NCBI GenBank assembly: GCA_028701165.1
Contig: JAQVRG010000014.1
Location: 1-13,410, forward strand
Origin: Eubacteriales bacterium
GTDB lineage: Bacteria; Bacillota; Clostridia; Christensenellales; CAG-138
Length of the DNA: 13,410 bases
Direction: 5' to 3'
Shown here: positions 6,465 to 13,335 of the stretch, piece by piece
Layout: each line of letters begins with the position of its first letter
Numbering within the stretch: position 1 is the stretch's first letter
Made by a program: the position numbers and the translations under genes
Notes under the pieces: model-generated
The model's input: only the letters and a program-made list of their open reading frames with translations
The model's database searches: none
Told to the model about the DNA's origin: nothing

Positions 6465-7331
6465 TCAGTCCTGTTCCGTCCGCAGCCCCACGATCGCGTC
6501 GTAAAGGTTCTGCAGCTCACGCTTGCTGTAATATTCGATCATGATCCTGCCGCGCTCGGCGTCGCCTTGAATGAGCACCTTGGTGCCAAGGCTGTCGCGC
6601 ATCGCCGCCTCCGCCGCGGTCAGGTCGCTGTCGCGCATGGGTTCGCTCTTGGGCTTCTTTGCGGGCTTTTCCTTTTCCTTTTCCTTGGTCATGACCTCCG
6701 CGTCGCGCACGGTAAGGCCGTTGCGGACGATCTTTTCCGCCATGGCGCACTGCACGGCCTCGTCGCGCACGGTGATGAGCGCGCGGGCGTGTCCAGCTTG
6801 CAGCTTGCCTTCGCGCAGCAGTGACAGCACCGGCTCGCTCAGCGTCAAAAGGCGCAGGGAATTGGCGATCGCCGGACGACTTTTGCCCAAGCGCGCCGCC
6901 GCCTCCTCCTGCGTGAGATCCTGCTGATCCATCAAATACCGTATGCCGGCCGCTTCCTCAACGGGGTTGAGATCCTCGCGCTGCAAATTTTCCACCAGCG
7001 CCGCTTCCATGGCCTGCGCGTCCTCCAGCGTACGCACGATCACGGGTACGGTCGTCATGCCGTTGAGACGCGCCGCGCGATACCGGCGCTCGCCCATGAC
7101 GATGGTGTAGCGTTCGCCGTTTTGCCGCACCACGATGGGCTGCAAAATACCGTGCCGCTCGATGGACGCGGCAAGCTCTCTAAGCTTGTCCTCGTCAAAG
7201 CTCTTGCGCGGCTGTTCGGCGTTGGTGTCGATCAGATAAATATCGACTTCCTGTATGCCGCTCGCGGCGTTTTCGCTAAACTCGCCCAAGAGCGCGTCCA
7301 GTCCCTTGCCCAATCCCTTTTTCATAGCCAT
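6465..7331 (-). CDS. parB: Chromosome-partitioning protein ParB (Spo0J)
   Basis: This 288-residue protein is the CTP-dependent DNA clamp that loads at parS sites and spreads along DNA near the origin. It starts with the usual MKKGLGKGLDALLG. The CTP-binding domain contains QPRKSFDEDKLRELAASI, GILQPIVVRQ, GERRYRA (80-86) and ENLQRED (114-120). The parS-reading helix-turn-helix is near 138-162 (LTQEEAAARLGKSRPAIANS). A very charged linker (KEKEKEKPAKKPK, about 216-228) leads to the C-terminal dimer domain ending YYSKRELQNLYDAIVGL. Two perfect parS sites are in the window. The start at 7329-7331 lies three bases after the soj stop, with AGGAG inside the end of soj; the next gene begins one base after its stop. 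Confidence 0.97.
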   Translation of the reverse strand: MAMKKGLGKGLDALLGEFSENAASGIQEVDIYLIDTNAEQPRKSFDEDKLRELAASIERHGILQPIVVRQNGERYTIVMGERRYRAARLNGMTTVPVIVRTLEDAQAMEAALVENLQREDLNPVEEAAGIRYLMDQQDLTQEEAAARLGKSRPAIANSLRLLTLSEPVLSLLREGKLQAGHARALITVRDEAVQCAMAEKIVRNGLTVRDAEVMTKEKEKEKPAKKPKSEPMRDSDLTAAEAAMRDSLGTKVLIQGDAERGRIMIEYYSKRELQNLYDAIVGLRTEQD

Positions 7332-7334
7332 AGC

Positions 7335-8111
7335 CTATTGCTCCTGTCCCTGATTGTCCGCGATGACCTCATCGGCAAGCGCCACATACGCCTGCGCGCC
7401 CACGCACTTCGCGTCGTAAAGCGTGATGGGCAGGCCGAAGCTCGGCGCTTCGCCCAGCCGGACGCTTCGGGGTATGATGGTGCTGTACACCTTATTCTTG
7501 AAAAATTTCTTGACCTCCCCCACCACCTGTGCCGAAAGGTTGGTGCGCGCGTCGAACATGGTGAGCACCACGCCCTCCACCTGCAAGCGGGGATTGAGGT
7601 TCTGATGCACGAGCTTGACGGTGTTCATAAGATCCGTCAGCCCCTCCAGCGCATAGTATTCGCATTGGATGGGCGCAAGCAGCGTATCCGCCGCCGTCAG
7701 CGCGTTGATGGTAAGCAGCCCCAAGGAGGGCGGACAGTCGATAAAGATATAGTCGTAGCCGCCGCGCACGGCACTGAGCGCCTTTTTTAACACGGTCTCG
7801 CGCGCCATGGCGCTGACAAGCTCCACCTCCGCGCCCGCAAGCTCCTTGCGCGCGGAGAGCACGTCGAGACCCTCTATGGCAGTATGCACGAGCGCGTCCT
7901 GCACCGAAACGCCGTTGATGAGCACGTCGTACGCACAGTATTCCGTATTCTCCTTGTCTATCCCCAAGCCGCTGGTGCTGTTGCCCTGCGGATCAACGTC
8001 CACGCAAAGCACCCGCTTGCCCTTTTGCGCTATACACGCCGAAAGATTCACCGTCGTCGTGGTCTTGCCCACGCCGCCCTTTTGGTTCGCTACCGCTATG
8101 ATCTTTGCCAC
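7335..8111 (-). CDS. soj: Chromosome-partitioning ATPase Soj (ParA)
   Basis: The 258-residue product is a ParA/MinD-type ATPase that works with ParB in origin segregation and in control of DnaA; in spore formers the pair also influences the Spo0A pathway. Motifs: deviant Walker A KGGVGKTTTT (11-20), VDVDPQGNSTSGLG (37-50), FIDCPPSLGLLTINAL (from 123) and a C-terminal SVRLGEAPSFGLPITLYD. The start is a GTG at 8109-8111; an in-frame TAA soon upstream excludes a longer start. The ribosome site is modest (AGGCAGG a few bases upstream). It is the first gene of a four-gene run, soj, parB, yqeC fusion, yqeB, with gaps of -13 to +3 bases. A parS site lies in its own upstream region, so ParB could act on its own operon. 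Confidence 0.97.
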   Translation of the reverse strand: MAKIIAVANQKGGVGKTTTTVNLSACIAQKGKRVLCVDVDPQGNSTSGLGIDKENTEYCAYDVLINGVSVQDALVHTAIEGLDVLSARKELAGAEVELVSAMARETVLKKALSAVRGGYDYIFIDCPPSLGLLTINALTAADTLLAPIQCEYYALEGLTDLMNTVKLVHQNLNPRLQVEGVVLTMFDARTNLSAQVVGEVKKFFKNKVYSTIIPRSVRLGEAPSFGLPITLYDAKCVGAQAYVALADEVIADNQGQEQ

Positions 8112-8171
8112 GGCTCTACCTGCCTTTTTGCATTATTCTCTTATGGGCACACATAAACCCATTTTCATAGT

Positions 8172-8200
8172 ATTATAGAGCAAAAGCGCGCCGCGCGCAA
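8172..8200 (-). promoter_or_regulatory. SigA-type promoter of the soj-parB-yqeC-yqeB operon
   Basis: On the minus strand TTGCGC (8200 to 8195, three of six -35 matches) is followed by 17 bases and a perfect TATAAT (8177 to 8172). The predicted start near 8165 gives a leader of about 54 bases before the GTG. The spacer is rich in alternating GC. The parS site ends about 80 bp upstream of the -35. Confidence 0.5.
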
Positions 8201-8279
8201 CTCGCACAATGCTTCCTTTATCCATGCCGCGCATTCGCTTCCACAAGATGTAGATTCTTCTATCCTCTATATTCCGGCG

Positions 8280-8303
8280 ATATTGTTTCACGTGAAACAA
8301 TAT
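8280..8303. other. parS: parS site 1 (ParB nucleation site) upstream of soj
   Basis: Positions 8284-8299 read TGTTTCACGTGAAACA, an exact match to the conserved bacterial parS palindrome, and the palindrome extends perfectly to 24 bp. It lies 173 bp upstream of the soj start. The rest of 8112-8483 holds the operon promoter, a possible Spo0A box (8361-8368) and the methyltransferase terminator. An open frame crossing this stretch on the minus strand is not supported. Confidence 0.96.
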
Positions 8304-8424
8304 TTTGTGGTCGTCAATAATCGATGCACAATCATTGGTATTCCATCCAAATAGTGTAAATTTTGACAGGCTTGTCCTTTTTCCATGAGAAACACAAGAT
8401 ATAGAAGACGTGCATTCTCGCCCG

Positions 8425-8464
8425 AAAAGAAAAGCGCCCGCGCCGGGTCTGCCGGCACGGGCGC
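8425..8464 (-). terminator. Strong intrinsic terminator of the HEAT/methyltransferase gene
   Basis: Arms 8434-8446 and 8452-8464 pair in 12 of 13 positions, almost all G-C, around a 5-base loop. On the minus strand the stem is followed by TTTTCTTTT (8433 to 8425). It begins 19 bp after the methyltransferase stop at 8484 and insulates the soj operon from that gene. Confidence 0.92.
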
Positions 8465-8483
8465 GTATCCACACATCCTATCT

Positions 8484-10013
8484 CTAGGCGTTGTTCGTCA
8501 GCTTTATGATGAAGATGCCCGGCATCAAGCCGCCCGCGTCCGTTTTGGTCTCCGTCACAAGCGTAAGATGCGGCCGTGCGCGGAGAAGCTTTTTTAGAAG
8601 CGTAAACTCCATCGTGTAGAGCACTGCCGTGCCCTCGGGCGTCATCCAGTCGGGAAGCTTGTCGAGCATCGCCGCATAAAGCGCTTCGTTCTCGCTGTGG
8701 TTGCTCACGCGGTTTCCGAAGGGCAGGTTGGCGATCACCTCGTCATACTGTCTGCCCGCAATGAAGCGGCAGCAGTCGTTATGCACGAATTTCGCGCGGC
8801 TTTTACCCGCCGCCGCGTTGCCCCGCGCGATCTCGACAGCCTTCTGCGCGATATCCACGCCGGTTAGCGACTCGCAGGCGTTGAGCTTCTCGCGTTCAAA
8901 CAGCAGCGTGCCGCTGCCGCAGCAGGGGTCCAGCACGCGGTCGCCTTCCTTGAGGTAGGATCGCGCATAGCGCAGCACAGCGGCGGCCACGGCGGGATGG
9001 ATGCTCGCCGGAAGCGTTTCCTTTCTATATGGGAAGCGCGCGTCCGCAACGGAAAAGAGCTTGAGATAGACGCGCGCGCTTTTCGCTATCTCCACGCGCA
9101 GCTCCGCCTCGTAATCCGAAGGGGCGTTCCGAAGCAGCGGCCCGTCCATGAGGATCGCCATATCCTTTGCAAAGCGGGCGCGATCCGGTACCTCGCCCCT
9201 AGCCTCCACACGATACGCAAAGGGCGGCTCGCCCGCGTGACACGCTTGCAGCATCGCGCCCATGGGGGCGGCGGTCTGCGCGATATCCTGCGTTTTCGCG
9301 TCGCACTTGCCAAGCGGCAGCAGCAGCTCCGTAAAGCTCCGCGCTTGGTAGAGCGACGGGATATCCGCCGTGCGTACCGTCACGGAGGCGGTCGTAGTCT
9401 TAACGGGGGAAAGCCCCATCTCCTTCAATTCATACGCAAGGCTCTCCGAAAGCCATTTGGGTGCGCGCAGCTCCACCGTCACCGGCTTTGTAAAGCCCGT
9501 AAAGGTATGCTTCTGCGTGGTCGTGCAGCGCGAGCGCGCCATGCGAAGCGCCTCCTTCTCCGCCGCCACATGCTTGGGGTCGCCCTCCTCCACGGTATAG
9601 GCAAGGAGCGCTGCCTCCGCTTCCGCGCCGCCTACGGCGCCCAGCGCTAAAAGGATGGACGGTATCACAAAGCGCGTGTCCTCCTTGGCAAGCGCTTCCA
9701 GCAGCGCGTCCGCGTCCGCGGGATCGGCAAGCGCCCCGCAAAGGCGGGCGGCGTTCTTGCGCATTTTGGAAACCGGGCTTTGCAGCGCCTGTAGAAGCGG
9801 CGCGCGATCCTCCTGCAAGCGGAGCGCGATGTTGTCGCGCAGCTTCTTCTGCTTGGCGCAGGCGCACAAAAATCCGCAGGCGGCGGCGTTTCCCTCCTGC
9901 GAAAACAGTTCCCACGCTGCGGGCAGCGCGATCTCCGGCTTGGCGCTCAGCTTTTCCGTCCCGTTGGGCTGTGCTAAAAGGCTCCTCACCTTATCCTTGG
10001 ACATGGCGTTCAT
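8484..10013 (-). CDS. HEAT-repeat / class I SAM-dependent RNA methyltransferase fusion (UPF0020/Trm14-like)
   Basis: The 509-residue protein has three parts. Residues about 55-160 are helical repeats resembling HEAT units (LLQALQSPVSKMRKNAARLCGALAD and two to three further pairs). Residues about 165-345 resemble the THUMP-like and linker region of the RlmKL/Trm14 group, ending DARFPYRKETLPASIHPAVA. The methyltransferase core follows: motif I LDPCCGSGTL (361-370), acidic GVDIAQKAVEIARGN and the catalytic NLPFG tetrad region (429-433). NLPFG with a preceding THUMP-like part points to guanine N2-methylation of tRNA or rRNA; the exact target is not visible. The ATG at 10011-10013 has AAGGAG nine bases upstream; a second ATG nine bases in is possible. 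A strong terminator follows, so it is probably monocistronic. Confidence 0.85.
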   Translation of the reverse strand: MNAMSKDKVRSLLAQPNGTEKLSAKPEIALPAAWELFSQEGNAAACGFLCACAKQKKLRDNIALRLQEDRAPLLQALQSPVSKMRKNAARLCGALADPADADALLEALAKEDTRFVIPSILLALGAVGGAEAEAALLAYTVEEGDPKHVAAEKEALRMARSRCTTTQKHTFTGFTKPVTVELRAPKWLSESLAYELKEMGLSPVKTTTASVTVRTADIPSLYQARSFTELLLPLGKCDAKTQDIAQTAAPMGAMLQACHAGEPPFAYRVEARGEVPDRARFAKDMAILMDGPLLRNAPSDYEAELRVEIAKSARVYLKLFSVADARFPYRKETLPASIHPAVAAAVLRYARSYLKEGDRVLDPCCGSGTLLFEREKLNACESLTGVDIAQKAVEIARGNAAAGKSRAKFVHNDCCRFIAGRQYDEVIANLPFGNRVSNHSENEALYAAMLDKLPDWMTPEGTAVLYTMEFTLLKKLLRARPHLTLVTETKTDAGGLMPGIFIIKLTNNA

Positions 10014-10281
10014 GGCAATACGCTCCTTCTGTATTTTGAAAAGGTTCTTCGGCCGCCTTGGTCGGTCGCAAAGAAAGCCCTCGGAAAATCTATCGAATCC
10101 TTTGCGTCCCTATGCGCCGTCCGTATGCGATCTGTTCTTCTTTTGATCCGTTTGCTCCGTAATCCCGCGTTTCTTGATCTATGGGATACAAGCGGGTATT
10201 CCGCCGCCTTTTCCGCAGGATCCCTTTGTTTTTCATGAAATACTACATGTTGTGGGAGGGTTTTCTACATTTCCCGCATAT

Positions 10282-10297
10282 TGTTTCACGTGAAACA
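10282..10297. other. parS: parS site 2 between murG and the methyltransferase gene
   Basis: TGTTTCACGTGAAACA is again an exact 16-bp parS, about 2 kb from site 1; here the palindrome does not extend further. It lies 39 bp beyond the murG stop and 269 bp upstream of the methyltransferase start. The gap 10014-10335 otherwise holds the CCACAAGA/TCTTGTGG stem and no supportable gene. Confidence 0.95.
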
Positions 10298-10302
10298 TTC
10301 TG

Positions 10303-10329
10303 CCACAAGATGTTGCGTTCGTCTTGTGG
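10303..10329 (-). repeat. Inverted repeat just after murG
   Basis: CCACAAGA (10303-10310) and TCTTGTGG (10322-10329) form an 8-bp perfect stem with an 11-base loop, starting 7 bp past the murG stop. No U-run follows on the minus strand, since parS comes next, so it is a doubtful terminator. The same CCACAA/TTGTGG hexamers flank parS site 1. Confidence 0.45.
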
Positions 10330-10335
10330 TCGTGC

Positions 10336-11460
10336 TTATTCCGCATCTTTGTCGCGCTTTGCCTTTGTGCGCGCGTGGCGGCTGCCATGCGCACAATCGT
10401 CTTCCTCCGCCGCCTTGCGGATGACGGCGAGCACCTCGTCCGTACCGTCCGCCTTCTCCTCGCGGCTCATGGTGCTGATGAAGGAAAGGCGGCGGTGATA
10501 CAGATCGCCCAGCGCGTCCACCAGCGTATCGGGCGTAAGCTGCTCCTGCTCCAACACCATCGCGTACCCCTTGCGGGCAAAATATCCGGCGTTGAGTATC
10601 TGATCGCCGCGCGAAGCGGTGCGCGGCAGCGGGATCAGAAGCGCCGGCTTGCACAGCGCCAGCAGCTCGAATATGGCGTTCGCGCCGGCGCGCGAAAGCA
10701 CGATATCGGCGCAGGCTAAAAGGTCGGGCAGCTCCTTGTTGACGTATTCGTATTGACGGTAGCCCGGACAGGCGGCCGCGTCGTTCACCTTGCCTCTGCC
10801 GCAAAGGTGGATAACGTCAAAGGAGCGCAGCAGCCGGGGCAGGGCTTCCCGCACCGTTTCGTTGACGGCGCGCGCGCCGAGGCTTCCGCCCATGATGAGC
10901 AGCACCGGCTTTTCGCCGCTGAAGGAAGCGAGGTTCAGTCCCTTCTGCGCTTCGCCGCTATAAAGGGCGGTGCGTATGGGGGTGCCGGTAAACACGCCCT
11001 TTTTACCCACGGCGGAAAGGGTATCCTCAAAGGTGACGCATACCGTGTCCGCAAAATGACCCGCGATGCGGTTGGCTAAGCCCGGCGAATAGTCCGACTC
11101 GTGCGTCACGATGGGCACGTGTCCCCGCGCGCCGATCACCACGGGAACGGACACAAAGCCGCCCTTGGAGAATATGGCGTCGGGCTTGATCTGGCAGATG
11201 ATATGATGCGCCGCGAAGACGCCCGCGATCACGCGGAAGGGGTCTGTGAAATTCTTCCACGAAAAATAACGGCGCAGCTTGCCGCAGGGTATAGCGTGAT
11301 AGGGAATGCGCAGATCCTCGATCAGATCGCGCTCTATGCCGTCCTGCGAACCCATGTAATGGATGGTATAGCCCTCCTTGCGAAGTCTCTCGATCAGCGC
11401 GAGGTTGGGCGTAACGTGCCCGGCGGAACCGCCGCCCGTAAACAGGATGGTCTTTGCCAT
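10336..11460 (-). CDS. murG: MurG, lipid II-forming N-acetylglucosaminyltransferase
   Basis: The 374-residue protein transfers GlcNAc from UDP-GlcNAc to lipid I, giving lipid II on the inner face of the membrane in peptidoglycan synthesis. It has the N-terminal glycine-rich loop FTGGGSAGHVTPN (7-19), HESDYSPGLANRIAG (120-134), IMGGSLGARAVNE (189-201) and the UDP-GlcNAc-binding LSRAGANAIFELLALCKPAL (255-274), then LPRTASRGDQILNA. The HESD form and overall length match the Gram-positive type. The ATG at 11458-11460 has GGAAGG (11468-11473) seven bases upstream. The tail after about residue 350 is charged and variable (DDCAHGSRHARTKAKRDKDAE). The gene stands alone, not in a mur/fts cluster, and is divergent from the DUF815 gene across a 277-bp gap. 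Confidence 0.95.
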   Translation of the reverse strand: MAKTILFTGGGSAGHVTPNLALIERLRKEGYTIHYMGSQDGIERDLIEDLRIPYHAIPCGKLRRYFSWKNFTDPFRVIAGVFAAHHIICQIKPDAIFSKGGFVSVPVVIGARGHVPIVTHESDYSPGLANRIAGHFADTVCVTFEDTLSAVGKKGVFTGTPIRTALYSGEAQKGLNLASFSGEKPVLLIMGGSLGARAVNETVREALPRLLRSFDVIHLCGRGKVNDAAACPGYRQYEYVNKELPDLLACADIVLSRAGANAIFELLALCKPALLIPLPRTASRGDQILNAGYFARKGYAMVLEQEQLTPDTLVDALGDLYHRRLSFISTMSREEKADGTDEVLAVIRKAAEEDDCAHGSRHARTKAKRDKDAE

Positions 11461-11737
11461 ACGGTTTCCTTCCCCAGTTTATGTGGATTTTATCCATAGT
11501 ATGTGAAAAAAGCGCGTCTTGCCAACGCATACCGAAAAACGGCAACGCCGCTTCGTTCATCGGCAAAGGCTGTCCGGCCTCCGCCTGCGCTTCCTTTTAT
11601 CCGCATCCTTTTCGCTTCTGCATTATATCACCATCTCCGCTTGTTGAGCAAGGGGTTCGTCGCGCGCAAATAGAGTTGCAAAGCGTGGTGAAAATGCGGT
11701 ATGATAAGAGGTCAGGATAGGAAGGGAGCTACGGATC
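11461..11737. promoter_or_regulatory. Divergent intergenic region and strand switch (murG / DUF815)
   Basis: This 277-bp gap separates leftward from rightward genes. A SigA-like promoter serves the right-hand gene: TTGCAA (11676-11681), 18 bases, TATGAT (11700-11705). Weak DnaA-box-like 9-mers are present: TGTGGATTT (11482-11490, minus sense) abutting TTATCCATA (11490-11498), and TTATCCGCA (11597-11605). I see no clear murG promoter and no small gene. Confidence 0.4.
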
Positions 11738-13054
11738 ATGCGGGATTTGAAGAATTGTGAACCGCGGGAGGCGCTTACGCTGATCGCGCCGCTTGTGTCG
11801 CAGTCTTTGCTGCTTCGCCAAAGCGATTGCAGCAAGCCGCTTCGCGCCCTTTTATCCGCCGTCAACACGGGCGACGCGCTGCTCTGCTGCGACGCCTATC
11901 ACGATTTGACCGCCTGCCTTCTTAACGCGCCCGTTAGGCGCGTAAGCGGCGATCTTTGGCATGATTATCTTTTGCATCTTCTCCTTTGCACGCCGCACGG
12001 CTTTGCAAGGCAAGCGGCCGCCGGCACAGAGGACGGCGCTTTCTACGCCGCCATGCGCGTCGAGCTTGCGGTGCTTGGCAGCCTCTCCACCCTCACCGGC
12101 GAGACGCTGGTGCACATGATCGAAAGCAGGCTGCAGTCCGCGCGCCTTAAGCCCCGGCAGGCGCGGGACAATATCGAGCTTTTTTCCACGGCCGTCTGGT
12201 CCGGCGGCACCGCGCGCGCCCTTCCCACGCCGGAGGATCAAAAGGCGTCCGCCGCGTTCACGGGCGAGCTGCATTTCCACGGCTGGCATTACGGCGAACC
12301 CGGCCTTCACGACAGCTATGCCGCCGACGGCGCGCTGGAGGAAATTTACGCGCGGCTTCTTGAAAATCCTTTGTGGGAAGAACGCATCGAGGACGTTCGC
12401 TGCTTCTTCGCTTCCTACGGCTGCGGCGTATTCCTGAAAAGCCGCGCCTTCCGCTATCAGGATAACCGCCTGTCTCCACTGCCGGAAAGCGCGCTCGCGC
12501 AGCTTCCGGAGCCCGTATGCTTCCCCGCGCAGCGCGAACAGATCACGGACGCGCTCATCCGCTTTATGCAGGGAGAGGGCACGACGCATCTTCTCCTTAA
12601 CGGCGGCGCGGGCATGGGAAAAACCGCGCAGATCCTTTCCCTCCCCTATGAACTGCCCGAGCTTCGCTTGGTGGAAACGCGCGCGTTAACCTCGCTCGAT
12701 GCGCTTTTCGCGCTGCTTGCGGCACAGCCGCTGAAGTTTTTGCTGCTGCTCGACGACGTGTCGCCCGCCGCTATCCCTACCGACCTTTTGCAAACGCTTC
12801 CCCCCAACGTGCTCGTCTGCGTCACCACGCGCGAGAACGCGCCGCTTGAATGGGCGCAGCGCATCGCCTTTCCGCCGCTGAAGGCGGAGGCCTTCTGCCG
12901 CTTTGTAAGCGAGGTATTGGAGGAAGGCTTGGTGCTTTGCGATCACGCGAGCGTGCAAAACGCCTGTGTGGATCATCAGGTGGACGCGCGCGATCAGCTT
13001 TCCGTAAGCGCCGCCCTCCGGCTTGCCGAAAGGCTTCGGGTGCAGCGCCTATGA
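11738..13054 (+). CDS. DUF815-type AAA+ ATPase
   Basis: The 438-residue product has an N-terminal helical region of unknown role, a signature SYGCGVFLKSRAFRY (226-240) typical of the segment before the ATPase in clostridial DUF815 (COG2607) proteins, and a P-loop core: Walker A GGAGMGKT (289-296), Walker B FLLLLDDVS (334-342) and a sensor-1-like VLVCVTTREN (about 357-366). The segment after the P-loop matches the family pattern in which a residue list (LRLVETRALTSLDALFALL) precedes the Walker B strand. The cellular role of DUF815 proteins is not established. The core looks somewhat divergent, for example TTREN where ATSNRRH-like residues are usual. The ATG at 11738 has GAAGGGAG nine bases upstream. 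The gene ends in an ATGA overlap with the next gene, so the two are co-translated. Confidence 0.75.
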   Translation: MRDLKNCEPREALTLIAPLVSQSLLLRQSDCSKPLRALLSAVNTGDALLCCDAYHDLTACLLNAPVRRVSGDLWHDYLLHLLLCTPHGFARQAAAGTEDGAFYAAMRVELAVLGSLSTLTGETLVHMIESRLQSARLKPRQARDNIELFSTAVWSGGTARALPTPEDQKASAAFTGELHFHGWHYGEPGLHDSYAADGALEEIYARLLENPLWEERIEDVRCFFASYGCGVFLKSRAFRYQDNRLSPLPESALAQLPEPVCFPAQREQITDALIRFMQGEGTTHLLLNGGAGMGKTAQILSLPYELPELRLVETRALTSLDALFALLAAQPLKFLLLLDDVSPAAIPTDLLQTLPPNVLVCVTTRENAPLEWAQRIAFPPLKAEAFCRFVSEVLEEGLVLCDHASVQNACVDHQVDARDQLSVSAALRLAERLRVQRL

Positions 13055-13305
13055 CGGATTCCATGATCGTGATACTGGGCGTGATCGCCGCCGTCGTGCT
13101 GCTGTCCGGCGTGGGCGTCACCGCCTACAGCCGCATCAAGAGCTTCGGCCGTCACGGCGCAAGGCTCGACGAGCTTCTTTCCAACCTCGAGGACGAGCTG
13201 GAGGCCACGCATGTCGCCGAGCAGCTTACGGCCAAAGGCAAAGCCAAAGAAAAGCCGAAAGCCGGAAAAAAAGACGGCGATCCGGGCGAGGATACAGATA
13301 AATAA
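13051..13305 (+). CDS. Small membrane-anchored protein with charged Lys-rich tail
   Basis: This 84-residue protein has one hydrophobic segment at residues 5-26 (MIVILGVIAAVVLLSGVGVT), then a short amphipathic region (ARLDELLSNLEDELEATHVAE) and a Lys-rich, finally acidic tail (AKGKAKEKPKAGKKDGDPGE). The topology is probably N-out/C-in or a simple cytoplasmic anchor; no cleavage site is evident. Its ATG overlaps the stop of the DUF815 gene as ATGA, so translation is probably coupled. An internal ATG at 13063 has no better ribosome site. I do not recognise the family. It lies 30 bp before cysS. Confidence 0.7.
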   Translation: MTDSMIVILGVIAAVVLLSGVGVTAYSRIKSFGRHGARLDELLSNLEDELEATHVAEQLTAKGKAKEKPKAGKKDGDPGEDTDK

Positions 13306-13335
13306 GGAACAAACCATTATATATTGGAGGTATCT

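Noticed and set aside
6464..6520. Upstream extension of the YqeC fusion by 19 residues
   Set aside because: It lies inside parB in another frame, lacks THEP1 sequence, and the ATG at 6463 directly starts the NTPase fold.
8133..8474. Minus-strand frame of 113 codons in the soj upstream gap
   Set aside because: It runs through the methyltransferase terminator, parS and the soj promoter, and has no family-like sequence.
8997..9650. Plus-strand frame of 217 codons
   Set aside because: Antisense to the methyltransferase; highly basic, no motif, no ribosome site.
10269..10282. Half of a Noc-binding site (ATTTCCCG) next to parS site 2
   Set aside because: Only one half-site fits; the other half reads CATATT, and no noc gene is visible.
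11852..12589. Minus-strand frame of 245 codons
   Set aside because: Antisense to the DUF815 ATPase; no recognisable domain.
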